Shown piece after piece: positions 9,139 through 17,094 of a stretch of DNA of 64,000 nt (position 1 is its first letter; the number at the start of each line of letters is the position of its first letter). Both the position numbers and the translations under genes were made by a program. The notes under the pieces are model-generated. The model saw only the letters and a program-made list of their open reading frames with translations, did not search any database and was not told the origin of the DNA. Source of the DNA: Paenibacillus pedocola (GTDB lineage: Bacteria; Bacillota; Bacilli; Paenibacillales; Paenibacillaceae); assembly GCF_031599675.1 (NCBI RefSeq), contig NZ_CP134223.1:4092001-4156000 (forward strand). The letters run 5' to 3'.

Positions 9139-9202
9139 CTTCTGTTCCTCAATCTATCTGATTCAAAAGCGTGTGGTGATCTGACCGTCACTCCGGAGAA
9201 TG

Positions 9203-9316
9203 TTTGGGCTTCCGGCCGCTGTTGTCTGCAGATTTCTTGAATGTATACCGCTTTTCGCGGTGGAAATCCGCAGACAAAGGCGGTCGCTAACGCTCCTACA
9301 GTTCCAAAATTCCCCT
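9203..9316 (+). repeat. Dispersed structured repeat, copy A
   Basis: A copy of a repeat family also found at 19187 and 29611 (inverted). Shared ends are TTTGGGCTTCCGGCCGCTG and GACGCTAACGCTCC (here GTCGCTAACGCTCC)...CAGTTCCAAAA. The middle forms a hairpin: 9222-9236 pairs with 9263-9277, enclosing ACCGC/GCGGT. This copy separates parE from parC. Confidence 0.85.
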
Positions 9317-9376
9317 CTGTTCCTCTAATCACCAAGCTCTTTAGAAACGGAAGTAATCGTCACTTCCGATAAAATC

Positions 9377-9405
9377 TGCATGCCGTATAGAATCAGCGGC
9401 ATGCA
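9377..9405 (-). terminator. Hairpin downstream of parE (possible weak terminator)
   Basis: TGCATGCCG (9377-9385) and CGGCATGCA (9397-9405) form a perfect 9-bp stem. On the minus strand only GATTTTA follows, so termination may be partial and parC could still be read from the parE promoter. Confidence 0.4.
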
Positions 9406-9468
9406 TTTGGCCCGCTGGGCTGTAAGCCGCCATAAGTTCAGCCAAGAGATCTAAATCCCTGCCCTGCC

Positions 9469-11451
9469 CTACTCCACAAATTCCGTAAAATCGACGTTCT
9501 CGACAATCCAGCGCTTGCGCGGGTCGACTTTGTCACCCATCAGGGTAGAGACACGGCGCTCCGCTTTGGCGGCATCCTCAATCTGCACTTGGAGCAGCGT
9601 GCGGGTATCGGTATTCATCGTCGTTTCCCACAGCTGATCCGGGTTCATTTCCCCGAGTCCTTTATAACGCTGCAGCTCAAAGTTTTTGCCGAATTCCTTC
9701 AGGTAATTCTGCAGCTCCTCGTCGCTCCAGGCGTAACGCACCGTTTCGAGCTTGCCTGATTTGCGCGTCAGCTTATACAGCGGAGGCTGGGCGATAAAGA
9801 CCTTCCCGGCATCGATCAGCGGCTTCATGTAGCGGTAGAAGAAGGTCAGCAGCAGCACTTGAATATGCGCTCCGTCCGTATCGGCATCGGTCATAATAAT
9901 AATCTTGGAATAATTGCTGTCTTCCACGGCAAAATCCGGGCCGATCCCTGCACCAATTGCTGAAATAATGGCTTTGTATTCATCGTTCTTTAGGATATCA
10001 AGCAGCTTAGCCTTTTCCGGATTCATCGGCTTGCCCTTTAGCGGCAGAATAGCCTGAATCTTGGAGTCGCGGCCCTGCTTGGCCGATCCTCCGGCGGAAT
10101 CCCCTTCGACGATAAACAGTTCGGTACGCGTAACGTCCTTAGACTGTGCCGGGGACAGCTTGCCGCCGAGATTAGAGCTTTCACTGCGCTTCTTGCCGCT
10201 GCGGATTTCATCGCGGGCCTTACGGGCCGCTTCCCGCGCCTTGGAAGCCTGAATGGACTTCTTCAGCAGACTCTGCGCCACCTGGGGATTCTCCTCCAGG
10301 AACCGGGCCATATTCTCGGACACGATATAATCGACGGCGCTGCGGGCAGAGGCGCTGCCGAGCTGATCCTTCGTCTGGCCGACAAATTCCACCTCGGACA
10401 TCTTCACGCTGATTACGGCCATCATGCCTTCGCGCAGGTCATTGCCTTCAAGGTTCTTGTCCTTTTCCTTCAGCAGCTGTGTCCGGCGTGCGTAGTCATT
10501 CAGCACACGAGTATACGCCGTCTTGAAACCTGTCTCATGTGTCCCACCGCTGCGGGTAGGAATAGAGTTCACGAAGGAGGCCAGCGTTTCTGTGTATCCG
10601 GCGTTATACTGCAAGGCCACTTCAACCTCGATGTCATCCTTCTCCGAACTGAAATGGATCACATCATGCAGGGTATCCTTGCCTTCATTCAGGAACTGCA
10701 CGAATTGGCTGGCTCCGCCTTCATAGAAATATTCATCCTGACGGCCGCTGCGCTCATCGCTAATGTTAATACGCAGTCCCGAGTTCAGGAAGGCAATTTC
10801 CTGTACCCGCTCTGCCAGGGTGTCATAGTTCAGGGCAATGCCATTTGCAAAGACGCGAATATCCGGCTTGAAGGTAATCTTCGAACCGGTCTTATTCGTA
10901 TTCCCGAGAATCTCAAGGCCGGTTACTGGCTCGCCGACATGCTCCTTGCCGGCTTTATCCACCCAGTATTCGAAGCGCTGGCGGTGGATTTTGCCGTCAC
11001 GGTAAATTTCGACTTCCAGCCACTCGGACAGTGCATTGGTCACGGAAGCACCTACGCCGTGCAGACCGCCCGATTTTTTGTAGCCGGAGCCGCCGAATTT
11101 GCCGCCCGCATGCAGGATTGTAAAGACTACCTGAGGGGTTGGCACTCCTGTCTTATGCATTCCGGTCGGGATGCCCCGCCCGTTATCGATTACTGTAACT
11201 GAACCATCCTTACGCAAGGTAATATCAATTTTGGAACAAAATTTGGCCAAATGCTCATCAACGGCGTTATCCACGATTTCCCATACTAGATGGTGCAGTC
11301 CCGAGGAACTCGTACTTCCGATATACATGCCGGGCCGTTTGCGGACCGCAACCAGACCTTCGAGCACCTGAATGTCGTCAGCATCGTATCCAGTCCGGCC
11401 TGATTCGCCGTTCTTAGAGACTTTTGCAAACATATCGATCTGTTCGAGCAT
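9469..11451 (-). CDS. parE: DNA topoisomerase IV subunit B
   Basis: A 660-residue ATPase subunit of topoisomerase IV. The GHKL ATP-binding fold shows VDNAVDE, DNGRGIP and GGLHGVGASVTNAL; the TOPRIM domain shows FIVEGDSAGGSAKQGRD and MTDADTDGAH, and ILPLKGKPMN lies between. The C-terminus (ERRVSTLMGDKVDPRKRWI) resembles ParE rather than GyrB, and the protein lies upstream of ParC. ATP binding drives strand passage. The start ATG has AAGGAGGAGC ahead of it. The gene begins 69 bp after an ABC permease gene on the same strand, so some read-through from the exporter operon is possible. Confidence 0.95.
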   Translation of the reverse strand: MLEQIDMFAKVSKNGESGRTGYDADDIQVLEGLVAVRKRPGMYIGSTSSSGLHHLVWEIVDNAVDEHLAKFCSKIDITLRKDGSVTVIDNGRGIPTGMHKTGVPTPQVVFTILHAGGKFGGSGYKKSGGLHGVGASVTNALSEWLEVEIYRDGKIHRQRFEYWVDKAGKEHVGEPVTGLEILGNTNKTGSKITFKPDIRVFANGIALNYDTLAERVQEIAFLNSGLRINISDERSGRQDEYFYEGGASQFVQFLNEGKDTLHDVIHFSSEKDDIEVEVALQYNAGYTETLASFVNSIPTRSGGTHETGFKTAYTRVLNDYARRTQLLKEKDKNLEGNDLREGMMAVISVKMSEVEFVGQTKDQLGSASARSAVDYIVSENMARFLEENPQVAQSLLKKSIQASKAREAARKARDEIRSGKKRSESSNLGGKLSPAQSKDVTRTELFIVEGDSAGGSAKQGRDSKIQAILPLKGKPMNPEKAKLLDILKNDEYKAIISAIGAGIGPDFAVEDSNYSKIIIMTDADTDGAHIQVLLLTFFYRYMKPLIDAGKVFIAQPPLYKLTRKSGKLETVRYAWSDEELQNYLKEFGKNFELQRYKGLGEMNPDQLWETTMNTDTRTLLQVQIEDAAKAERRVSTLMGDKVDPRKRWIVENVDFTEFVE

Positions 11452-11520
11452 TCATGCTCCTCCTTCTTTGTCTCACTTACTCTGAAATGCAAACAAACGT
11501 TTTCGTTCACTTTGTACATT

Positions 11521-12519
11521 CTAATTCAAAATATCCCGTTTCGTAAAGACGGCGAATGAAATGATTATGGCTGCGATCCCCCAAACGCCCAAAACAGCCA
11601 TGGAAAATGACAGCGTCATTCCCTCAATTGGCGCCGGCGTGCCGGCCAAATATCCCGTCAGCCCCAGATTAACCATGAACAAATATTTCGCTGTCGTCCA
11701 GGCCGCGGCCATATTGGTGAGTATGGTTCCGGCAATCAGCGCCGCCATCATTACGACAATACTCGCCGCCGTGCTGCGCACCAGAACCGACACCATAAAG
11801 GCCAAGACAGCAACAACTACACTGACGAACCAGATCAGTCCGCCCTGCATCAATAGATATTTCCACTGCGGCACTGAGTGAACGGTCGTCATGTCCACCG
11901 TATCTCCACTAAGCTGGAATCCGGTAAAAACAGGGATACTAAAGCCCTTATATCCGAAGGCGAGCCCTGATATCAGGTAGCTGATCACAAACACCGAAAG
12001 CACAATCAGGGAAACAAACATGAGCAGCGCCACCAGCTTGCTAAACAGGACCTTCCAGCGTTTGACAGGCCGGGTAAGCAGCATTTTGATTGTGCCCGTG
12101 GTCCGTTCCCCGGATACAAGATCTGAGGCGACAGCCATAATCAGCAGCGGAATGAATAAAGAGACGGAATTATCCAGGAATTCACGGGTAAACGTCACTC
12201 CGCTCGGCTCATTCGGATTCACATCATGATCCAGATAAAACTGCAGCTGCTGGACAAAAATCCGCCGGTACGACTTCCACTCCTCTGGAATACGGTCACT
12301 GCCGAGCGAGTTCTGATTATCGGTGATCTGCTGCTGAACCTCCAGCCTCCAGTCCGAATTAAACTTGTCCCGGCTGCGTTCAGCTATCCGCATTTGCGCA
12401 TATGTAAACATTGGCACGAGTACAAGCAGAATCAGCAGTATAACATAGAACCGTTTCTTTTTTATAATTTTCGTACACTCATTACGGATGAGCGGAAGCA
12501 GATTAGTCAATAGATTCAC
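11521..12519 (-). CDS. ABC-2 type transporter permease
   Basis: A 332-residue membrane protein with about six transmembrane segments; the first (residues 23-42) is followed by a long extracytoplasmic loop with charged residues (DKFNSDWRLEVQQQ...), then a cluster of five segments containing LVSGERTTGTIKMLLTRPVKR, the family hallmark of ABC-2 exporters of the NatB/YhaP kind. It would form the membrane channel for the ATPase encoded just upstream. Two starts are possible: GTG at 12517-12519, which leaves the ribosome site GGAAGG too close, or TTG at 12508-12510, which gives better spacing and overlaps the ATPase stop. The substrate is unknown. Confidence 0.85.
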   Translation of the reverse strand: MNLLTNLLPLIRNECTKIIKKKRFYVILLILLVLVPMFTYAQMRIAERSRDKFNSDWRLEVQQQITDNQNSLGSDRIPEEWKSYRRIFVQQLQFYLDHDVNPNEPSGVTFTREFLDNSVSLFIPLLIMAVASDLVSGERTTGTIKMLLTRPVKRWKVLFSKLVALLMFVSLIVLSVFVISYLISGLAFGYKGFSIPVFTGFQLSGDTVDMTTVHSVPQWKYLLMQGGLIWFVSVVVAVLAFMVSVLVRSTAASIVVMMAALIAGTILTNMAAAWTTAKYLFMVNLGLTGYLAGTPAPIEGMTLSFSMAVLGVWGIAAIIISFAVFTKRDILN

Positions 12520-13483
12520 CTTCCGTTAGCTTCAAGAATAGCTGTTCCAGTGTGGGGTTAATTTTATGCACGGCTCTAACTTCCACCTGAGCTGTAACCA
12601 TGACAGCCACAATCTCCGGTATCAAGTCATCCTCCATAGCTGTGATCAAAGAGCCCTCGCCCATACCGGCAATAATGGAGTCGTCCAGCGTAACCTCGTC
12701 CAGCCGGAGCAGCCGGATATCCGAGCGTTCTTCCAGAATGCCTCTCGCAGTCTCAAGCGGCTCCAAATCCCAGAGCACATAAGGGGAGTTACGGGCAACA
12801 AGTTCATTTACTCCGCCGACAGCCAGGACCCGCCCTTTGCTGATGATTGCGACGCGGTCGCACAGCAGCTGAATCTCACTGAGCAAATGGCTGGACACGA
12901 ATACGGCAAGGCCGCCTTCAGCCAGCTCCCGGATAAATTCGCGCAGCTCCTTGATGCCTTTGGGATCCAGCCCGTTTGTTGGTTCATCCAGAATGAGCAG
13001 CCGCGGGCGTCCCAGCAGCGCCTGGGCAATGCCGAGCCGCTGCCGCATGCCCAGCGAATAGGTGCTTACCTTATCATGGATGCGCTGATCCAGCCGGACA
13101 ATCTCCACCACCTCGGCAATCCGGTCCGTACCTACTCCAGGCTGCATCCGGGCAAAGTGCTGCAGATTTTCCCACCCGGTTAAATAGGTGTACACTTCCG
13201 GGTTCTCTACGATACAGCCAACGTATTGGAGTGCCTTTTCGGGATCACGGTTGACATTGTAGCCGCAGACGGTGATGGTTCCCTCAGTAGGGCGGATCAG
13301 ATCCACGAGCATCCGGATGGTGGTCGTTTTTCCGGCGCCGTTCGGACCCAGGAAACCAAAGATTTCCCCCTGCTTCACGTCAAAGGTAACATCGTCGATG
13401 ATCCATTTACGGCCTATTTTTTTGCGGACCCCGTCTACGGACAATACAACGTTTCCGGTGCCTCCGCCTGTCTCTTTTGTCAT
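12503..13483 (-). CDS. ABC transporter ATP-binding protein
   Basis: A 326-residue ATPase. Walker A is FLGPNGAGKTT, the signature is YSLGMRQR, Walker B is LLILDEPTNGLDP and the H-loop is SSHLLSE. A C-terminal extension of about 90 residues after the ATPase core is typical of exporters of the BcrA/NatA class. The ATG at 13481-13483 is chosen because AAGGAG lies 9 bases upstream; the TTG at 13510 lacks a ribosome site. The stop overlaps the permease start, so the two subunits are translated together. Bacitracin, lantibiotic or sodium export are family possibilities that cannot be told apart here. Confidence 0.9.
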   Translation of the reverse strand: MTKETGGGTGNVVLSVDGVRKKIGRKWIIDDVTFDVKQGEIFGFLGPNGAGKTTTIRMLVDLIRPTEGTITVCGYNVNRDPEKALQYVGCIVENPEVYTYLTGWENLQHFARMQPGVGTDRIAEVVEIVRLDQRIHDKVSTYSLGMRQRLGIAQALLGRPRLLILDEPTNGLDPKGIKELREFIRELAEGGLAVFVSSHLLSEIQLLCDRVAIISKGRVLAVGGVNELVARNSPYVLWDLEPLETARGILEERSDIRLLRLDEVTLDDSIIAGMGEGSLITAMEDDLIPEIVAVMVTAQVEVRAVHKINPTLEQLFLKLTEGESID

Positions 13484-13536
13484 ATCCAACAACTCCTTGC
13501 CTGCGTTCAATTCTGCATTGAAAACCTCTAATCCTC

Positions 13537-14481
13537 TTATCGAACAGCTTGTATAATCCGTTCACTGATCCGCTGATAGCCGTCGCCGTTCGGGTGAAAA
13601 TGATCGCCCGAGAGATACTTGTCCAAATGGCGGTTGAATAAATCAAAGGTTGGAACAAGGGTCATATTACTGTGCGTATTGATAATATCCATCGCGGCAT
13701 TATTCCAGGCTGTTACCGCCTGATTCCCGGGCACAAGCAGGTCCTTAATATCTCCGAAGGGATTGTACAGCCCCACATAAAAAATTTGCGCCTGCGGATT
13801 AATCTCAGAAATCGTCTGCAGAATCTCACCCAGCCGCTTCGCGGCATCCGGCAAGGCAGCCAGCAGCGATTCCGGCGTTAACTCATCTTCACTCGGCTTA
13901 GGTGTGGAAGTAACCAGAGCGCGGTTCTTCCCGTCAATGGTTCCTGTAGCTTGGATTGAGCCTGCAGCATCCTGCTTCTCAGCGGCTGCCGATGGAGACG
14001 GGCCTGGTGTTGCCGCTCCCTGGCCTTCAGTCGCATCTCCCAGAATATCCGAGCCGCGGAACAGATCATTGCCGCCAATGGAAACCAGAATAATATTGGC
14101 CTGCCGCAGGGCGTAACGGACGCCCTCTTCCTTAAGCTTGGTTTGCAGTCCGGCCGTTGTCAGTCCGTTAATCCCCATATTGCCAAGCAGCTCGGCAGAT
14201 CCTCCGTCAGCCGACAAACCGTCCAGCGTGCGCTTAACAAAGCCGCTTCCGTCGTTGTCACCCGTTCCCTTGGCAAGTGAATCACCCAGCGCGAGAATCC
14301 TCATCGAATCTCCGGCTGCCGCAGCAGGAACTGCTGTCTCTTGAGGTAAAGCGGTTGACAGAGCTTCTCCCTGCGGGTTAAGAATATCGCCTACTGCAGA
14401 AACAAATCCCACAATCAATATTATTGTTGCTGCTATGGAAATCAGGCTCACACTTCGCCAGGTCCATTTGGAATCCTTCAA
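13537..14481 (-). CDS. Membrane-anchored SGNH/GDSL hydrolase
   Basis: A 314-residue protein with an N-terminal membrane anchor (SLISIAATIILIVGFVSAVG) and an extracytoplasmic SGNH hydrolase domain: block I ILALGDSLAKGTGD (nucleophile Ser), block III VSIGGNDLF, block V DHFHPNGDGY (catalytic Asp and His). It is likely an esterase acting on wall or lipid-linked acyl groups. A Pro/Ala/Ser-rich insert (EGQGAATPGPSPSAAAEKQD) follows block III and makes it longer than usual relatives. TTG at 14479-14481 is chosen as start because GGAGG lies 7 bases upstream, though ATG at 14511 is in frame. It lies just upstream of the ABC exporter genes and may be co-transcribed (53 bp). Confidence 0.87.
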   Translation of the reverse strand: MKDSKWTWRSVSLISIAATIILIVGFVSAVGDILNPQGEALSTALPQETAVPAAAAGDSMRILALGDSLAKGTGDNDGSGFVKRTLDGLSADGGSAELLGNMGINGLTTAGLQTKLKEEGVRYALRQANIILVSIGGNDLFRGSDILGDATEGQGAATPGPSPSAAAEKQDAAGSIQATGTIDGKNRALVTSTPKPSEDELTPESLLAALPDAAKRLGEILQTISEINPQAQIFYVGLYNPFGDIKDLLVPGNQAVTAWNNAAMDIINTHSNMTLVPTFDLFNRHLDKYLSGDHFHPNGDGYQRISERIIQAVR

Positions 14482-14873
14482 AGCTATCCCTCCGTACGTT
14501 CTATTCTCCATTGTTCCACATTTTACAAACTTCTTAACTATGTAATTAAACATAATTCTTCTATAAGCATTTTGCAAATACACGTGACGCCTTCCTGCAT
14601 GCGCGGATTCCTCCCGCAGGCGAGCTTGCGGCGTTACGAATAAATGCTAATATGCAAAGAATAGGAGCAGCCTATACACGCACGAAAAAGTGCCCTCCTC
14701 TAACGCAGAATTATTGAAAAAGATTAGAGTGAGGAGTACCCTAAAGAAGAAGGAAAACAGAGCACAGTTGCTCTATATTTACCGGGAATTACAATCCGCT
14801 ATAGCGCGTTTCACTTTCTTTTAATATATAGCCTGTATGCTGGAGGAAACTACGATTCAGGAGGGGTGAGGAG
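14482..14873. other. Non-coding interval between divergent GDSL and phospholipase genes
   Basis: No gene is visible. It holds an imperfect inverted repeat (CGTGACGCC near 14582 with GGCGTTACG near 14631), a small hairpin AGAGCA/TGCTCT near 14759-14774, and presumably both divergent promoters. An AT-rich TTTAATATATAG near 14820 could be the -10 region of the rightward gene. None of this was recognised as a known riboswitch. Confidence 0.4.
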
Positions 14874-15854
14874 ATGCCTAATATTTGGATGCATCTGGAG
14901 TACGGTAAGCAGCTTGCGGAGGAATTCAAGAATGAGTTTCCTTTTCTGGAGGATGTGGAGACCTGTCCTGAGCTGTACCAGCTAGGCTGCCAAGGACCGG
15001 ATTTTCTGCTGTATCACAGCTTTCTGCCCTGGAAAAAAGAGAACCGTGCGCTTCGGCTCGGCGATCTTATGCATACAGAGAACTGCGGCCCTGTGCTGAT
15101 TGAATTCTGGAAACGGGCCATATCCCTGCCCTCTGCCGACCTGAAGAATGTGCAGCAATATTTCCTGGGCTTCCTCACCCACCATCTGCTGGACCGTAAT
15201 CTTCATCCTTATATCAATTGGAAAGCAGGCTACAAGCACCGTGACCATCAGCGTTTCGAGATCGTTCTTGATACGGTGTTCATGAAGCGGCTGAAAGGGA
15301 TTGATACCTGGCGGCATTCGGTCTGGAAAAAAATCAATGTCGGCTCCCATCTGCCTCTCCCAATTCACACCATTCTTCACGAAACTGCAGCTGTATGGTA
15401 TCCTGACACGAAAAAACTGCCTGCTGAAATGTGGCATGAGGCCTATCTCGACATGCTCTTGGCGCATAAATGCCTGTACGATCCGAGGGGCTGGAAGAAA
15501 TCGCTCCTATGGGGCAAAGCCCGCCGTCTTTTCTCACAGCAGCTGTCCCCTGCCGAGGAGAAGCTCGATTACTTGAATGAAAAACATGGCCAATGGCGTC
15601 ATTCGGCGCTCTACTCGGAGGTGCGGACCGAAAGCGTCTGGGAGCTGTGGGAGGAAGCGCTGGCAGAAGGACGGACGGTACTGCGGGCGCTCGGCTCGTG
15701 GCTAAACAGTTCAGTACCGGCCGATGCCTCCCGGGCACTGGAGAAGTTCAAAGAGGTGCTGGGCGACCGCTCGTATGACACAGGTAAGGATTGCAGCAGC
15801 AAGCTGAAAAATCTGTACGCCGAACCGATCTGGGAGGCAGGAATTATCTCCTGA
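14874..15854 (+). CDS. Zinc-dependent phospholipase C-like protein
   Basis: A 326-residue soluble protein with the His-rich pattern of the bacterial zinc-dependent phospholipase C/S1-P1 nuclease-like family (often annotated as ZnPLC family): MPNIWMHLEYGK at the N-terminus, CQGPDFLLYHSF, GDLMHTENC, FLGFLTHHLLDRNLHPYINW with clustered His/Asp metal-ligand candidates, and KHRDHQRFEIVLDT. No signal peptide is present, unlike secreted PLC toxins, so it is probably cytoplasmic; its substrate is unknown. The start is secure: CAGGAGGGGTGAGGAG precedes the ATG. It stands alone and ends at a strong hairpin shared with the converging CAP gene. Confidence 0.78.
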   Translation: MPNIWMHLEYGKQLAEEFKNEFPFLEDVETCPELYQLGCQGPDFLLYHSFLPWKKENRALRLGDLMHTENCGPVLIEFWKRAISLPSADLKNVQQYFLGFLTHHLLDRNLHPYINWKAGYKHRDHQRFEIVLDTVFMKRLKGIDTWRHSVWKKINVGSHLPLPIHTILHETAAVWYPDTKKLPAEMWHEAYLDMLLAHKCLYDPRGWKKSLLWGKARRLFSQQLSPAEEKLDYLNEKHGQWRHSALYSEVRTESVWELWEEALAEGRTVLRALGSWLNSSVPADASRALEKFKEVLGDRSYDTGKDCSSKLKNLYAEPIWEAGIIS

Positions 15855-15902
15855 GCCACTCTTCTGAATTCATTAGAAGCCGCCGTATTAACAACCCGCC
15901 CA

Positions 15903-15962
15903 ACCAAAAAGGGACTGTTCCAGCCAGCCATCTCATGGCCAACTGAACAGTCCCTTTTGGTA
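15903..15962. terminator. Convergent terminator between phospholipase-like and CAP genes
   Basis: AAAAAGGGACTGTT and AACAGTCCCTTTT-type arms (about 15905-15918 and 15943-15957) pair across a 24-base loop; T-runs follow on both strands. Confidence 0.75.
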
Positions 15963-15983
15963 TCTCAACTTAGTTAGTATTGC

Positions 15984-16808
15984 TTATTTGCCGATGAATT
16001 CCTGTACCCAGTAGTTATTGTCATAACCCACACCAATGTAGTTGAAGTTCGCGCTTAAAATGTTGGCACGGTGACCTTCACTGTTCATCCAGGCAGTCAT
16101 TACCTCCTGAGGTGATTTCTGGCCCATGGCAATGTTCTCGCCTGCTGCCCGGTACGTAATACCGAAAGTCGCCATCATATCAAAAGGTGAACCGTACGTA
16201 GGTGAAGTATGGGAGAAATAATTATTAGTACGCATATCTGTTGCCTTAGCAGCTGCCACCTTATTCAGGCTGTCCAGCGCACTTACCGGAGACAATCCGG
16301 CCGCGGCACGTTCTTTGTTCACAAGGTCCACAATCTGCTTCACATACGTAGCTTGAGTGCTTACTGCTGCAGCCGGAGCTGCTGTTGCCGCTGGTTTCGC
16401 TGTCGGTGCGGGTGTTGCTACTGGTTTCGCCGTTGCTGTCGGTGCGGGTGTTGCTACTGGTTTCGCCGTTGCTGTCGGTACTGGTGTCGCTGGTTTCGCC
16501 GTTGCTGTCGGTGCTGGTGTAGCTACAGGTGCTGGTGTTGCCACTGGTTTTGCTGTTGCTGCAGGTGTCGTGGTCTTCTGAGGTATAACTACCGGTTTGA
16601 ATTTAAATACCGTTACTGTCGTACCGTTAAAAGAAAATGCCTTATTGCTATATTGAGTGAAATTTTGCATGAATTGGGCAAAGCTCGTTGTTGTTCCTTC
16701 AACTGCGTTGCTGGTTGCAGCATCCGCTTGTAATGGTAGAGAAATGCTCAGCGCCATAACAGCTGCTACGCTACCACCTATCATTGCTCTTACAGTCTTG
16801 CTCTTCAT
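15984..16808 (-). CDS. Secreted CAP-domain protein with Pro/Thr/Ala repeat linker
   Basis: A 274-residue secreted protein. A signal peptide (MKSKTVRAMIGG... to ADA) is followed by a short unknown segment, a low-complexity linker of about 75 residues built from repeats such as PVATPAPTATAK, and a C-terminal CAP/SCP-PR1 domain with VDLVNKERAAAGL, YFSHTSPTYGSPFDMM, GENIAMG and WMNSEGHRANIL (the metal-binding His and Glu). It resembles YkwD-type proteins of Bacillus, whose biochemical role is unsettled. The linker suggests wall-spanning display. The ATG at 16806-16808 follows GGAGATGGC. A 16-bp palindrome lies in its leader (see 16871). The linker DNA (about 16380-16560) is itself a tandem repeat prone to length change. 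Confidence 0.88.
   Translation of the reverse strand: MKSKTVRAMIGGSVAAVMALSISLPLQADAATSNAVEGTTTSFAQFMQNFTQYSNKAFSFNGTTVTVFKFKPVVIPQKTTTPAATAKPVATPAPVATPAPTATAKPATPVPTATAKPVATPAPTATAKPVATPAPTAKPAATAAPAAAVSTQATYVKQIVDLVNKERAAAGLSPVSALDSLNKVAAAKATDMRTNNYFSHTSPTYGSPFDMMATFGITYRAAGENIAMGQKSPQEVMTAWMNSEGHRANILSANFNYIGVGYDNNYWVQEFIGK
16380..16565 (-). repeat. Tandem coding repeat (Pro-Thr-Ala linker of CAP protein)
   Basis: Repeats of roughly 33-54 nt encode PTATAKPVATPA-type units, with some copies nearly identical at DNA level (for example GGTGTTGCTACTGGTTTCGC occurs twice). Unit number probably varies between strains. Confidence 0.8.
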
Positions 16809-16870
16809 TCTGCCATCTCCTTGTTCTGGTTGTTGGATTTGCTGTGATGCCAAGAGTGTTGGCGGCAAAT

Positions 16871-16905
16871 ATTACAAAGTTGTAATCTGTTCCTCAGTCA
16901 TTGTA
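16871..16905 (-). promoter_or_regulatory. Palindrome and -10 box upstream of the CAP gene
   Basis: ATTACAAAGTTGTAAT (16871-16886) is an inverted repeat with 7-bp arms. A minus-strand TACAAT (16900-16905) lies just upstream, so the palindrome would overlap the transcription start. The TACA/TGTA halves recall BlaI/MecI-type operators, but no such regulator gene is nearby. No convincing -35 was found. Confidence 0.45.
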
Positions 16906-17008
16906 GCATAAATCCTTTTAATTGTGCGCCTCTAAGTTTTTCCATCACTAGACTCTAGGAAGTCTTGTCCAGCTAAGAGAGAACACCTATACATCTGCAC
17001 ATGGTTAA

Positions 17009-17045
17009 GAAGACTGTCCGCCCTATTCAGGAACGGCAGTCTTCT
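17009..17045. terminator. Hairpin downstream of WG-repeat gene
   Basis: AAGACTG (17009 on) pairs with CAGTCTT (to 17045). A T-rich tail is poor on both strands, so function as terminator is uncertain. Confidence 0.4.
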
Positions 17046-17094
17046 TGTCATTCAAGCTTCTTATTGTATTTATCGGCTCAGCAGCCTATTTCAC

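Noticed and set aside
9135..9335. 66-codon minus frame between parE and parC
   Set aside because: Lies within dispersed repeat A; no ribosome site, composition is repeat-derived.
11480..11510. cre- or LexA-like sequence upstream of parE (GAAAACGTTTG)
   Set aside because: Two mismatches in key positions of either consensus; no reason for such control of parE.
14582..14640. Inverted repeat considered as attachment site or riboswitch
   Set aside because: Imperfect and isolated; no integrase, no known aptamer pattern.
16209..16733. Cys-rich 174-codon plus frame
   Set aside because: Antisense of the Pro/Thr/Ala repeat of the CAP protein; Cys runs are an artefact of the repeat.
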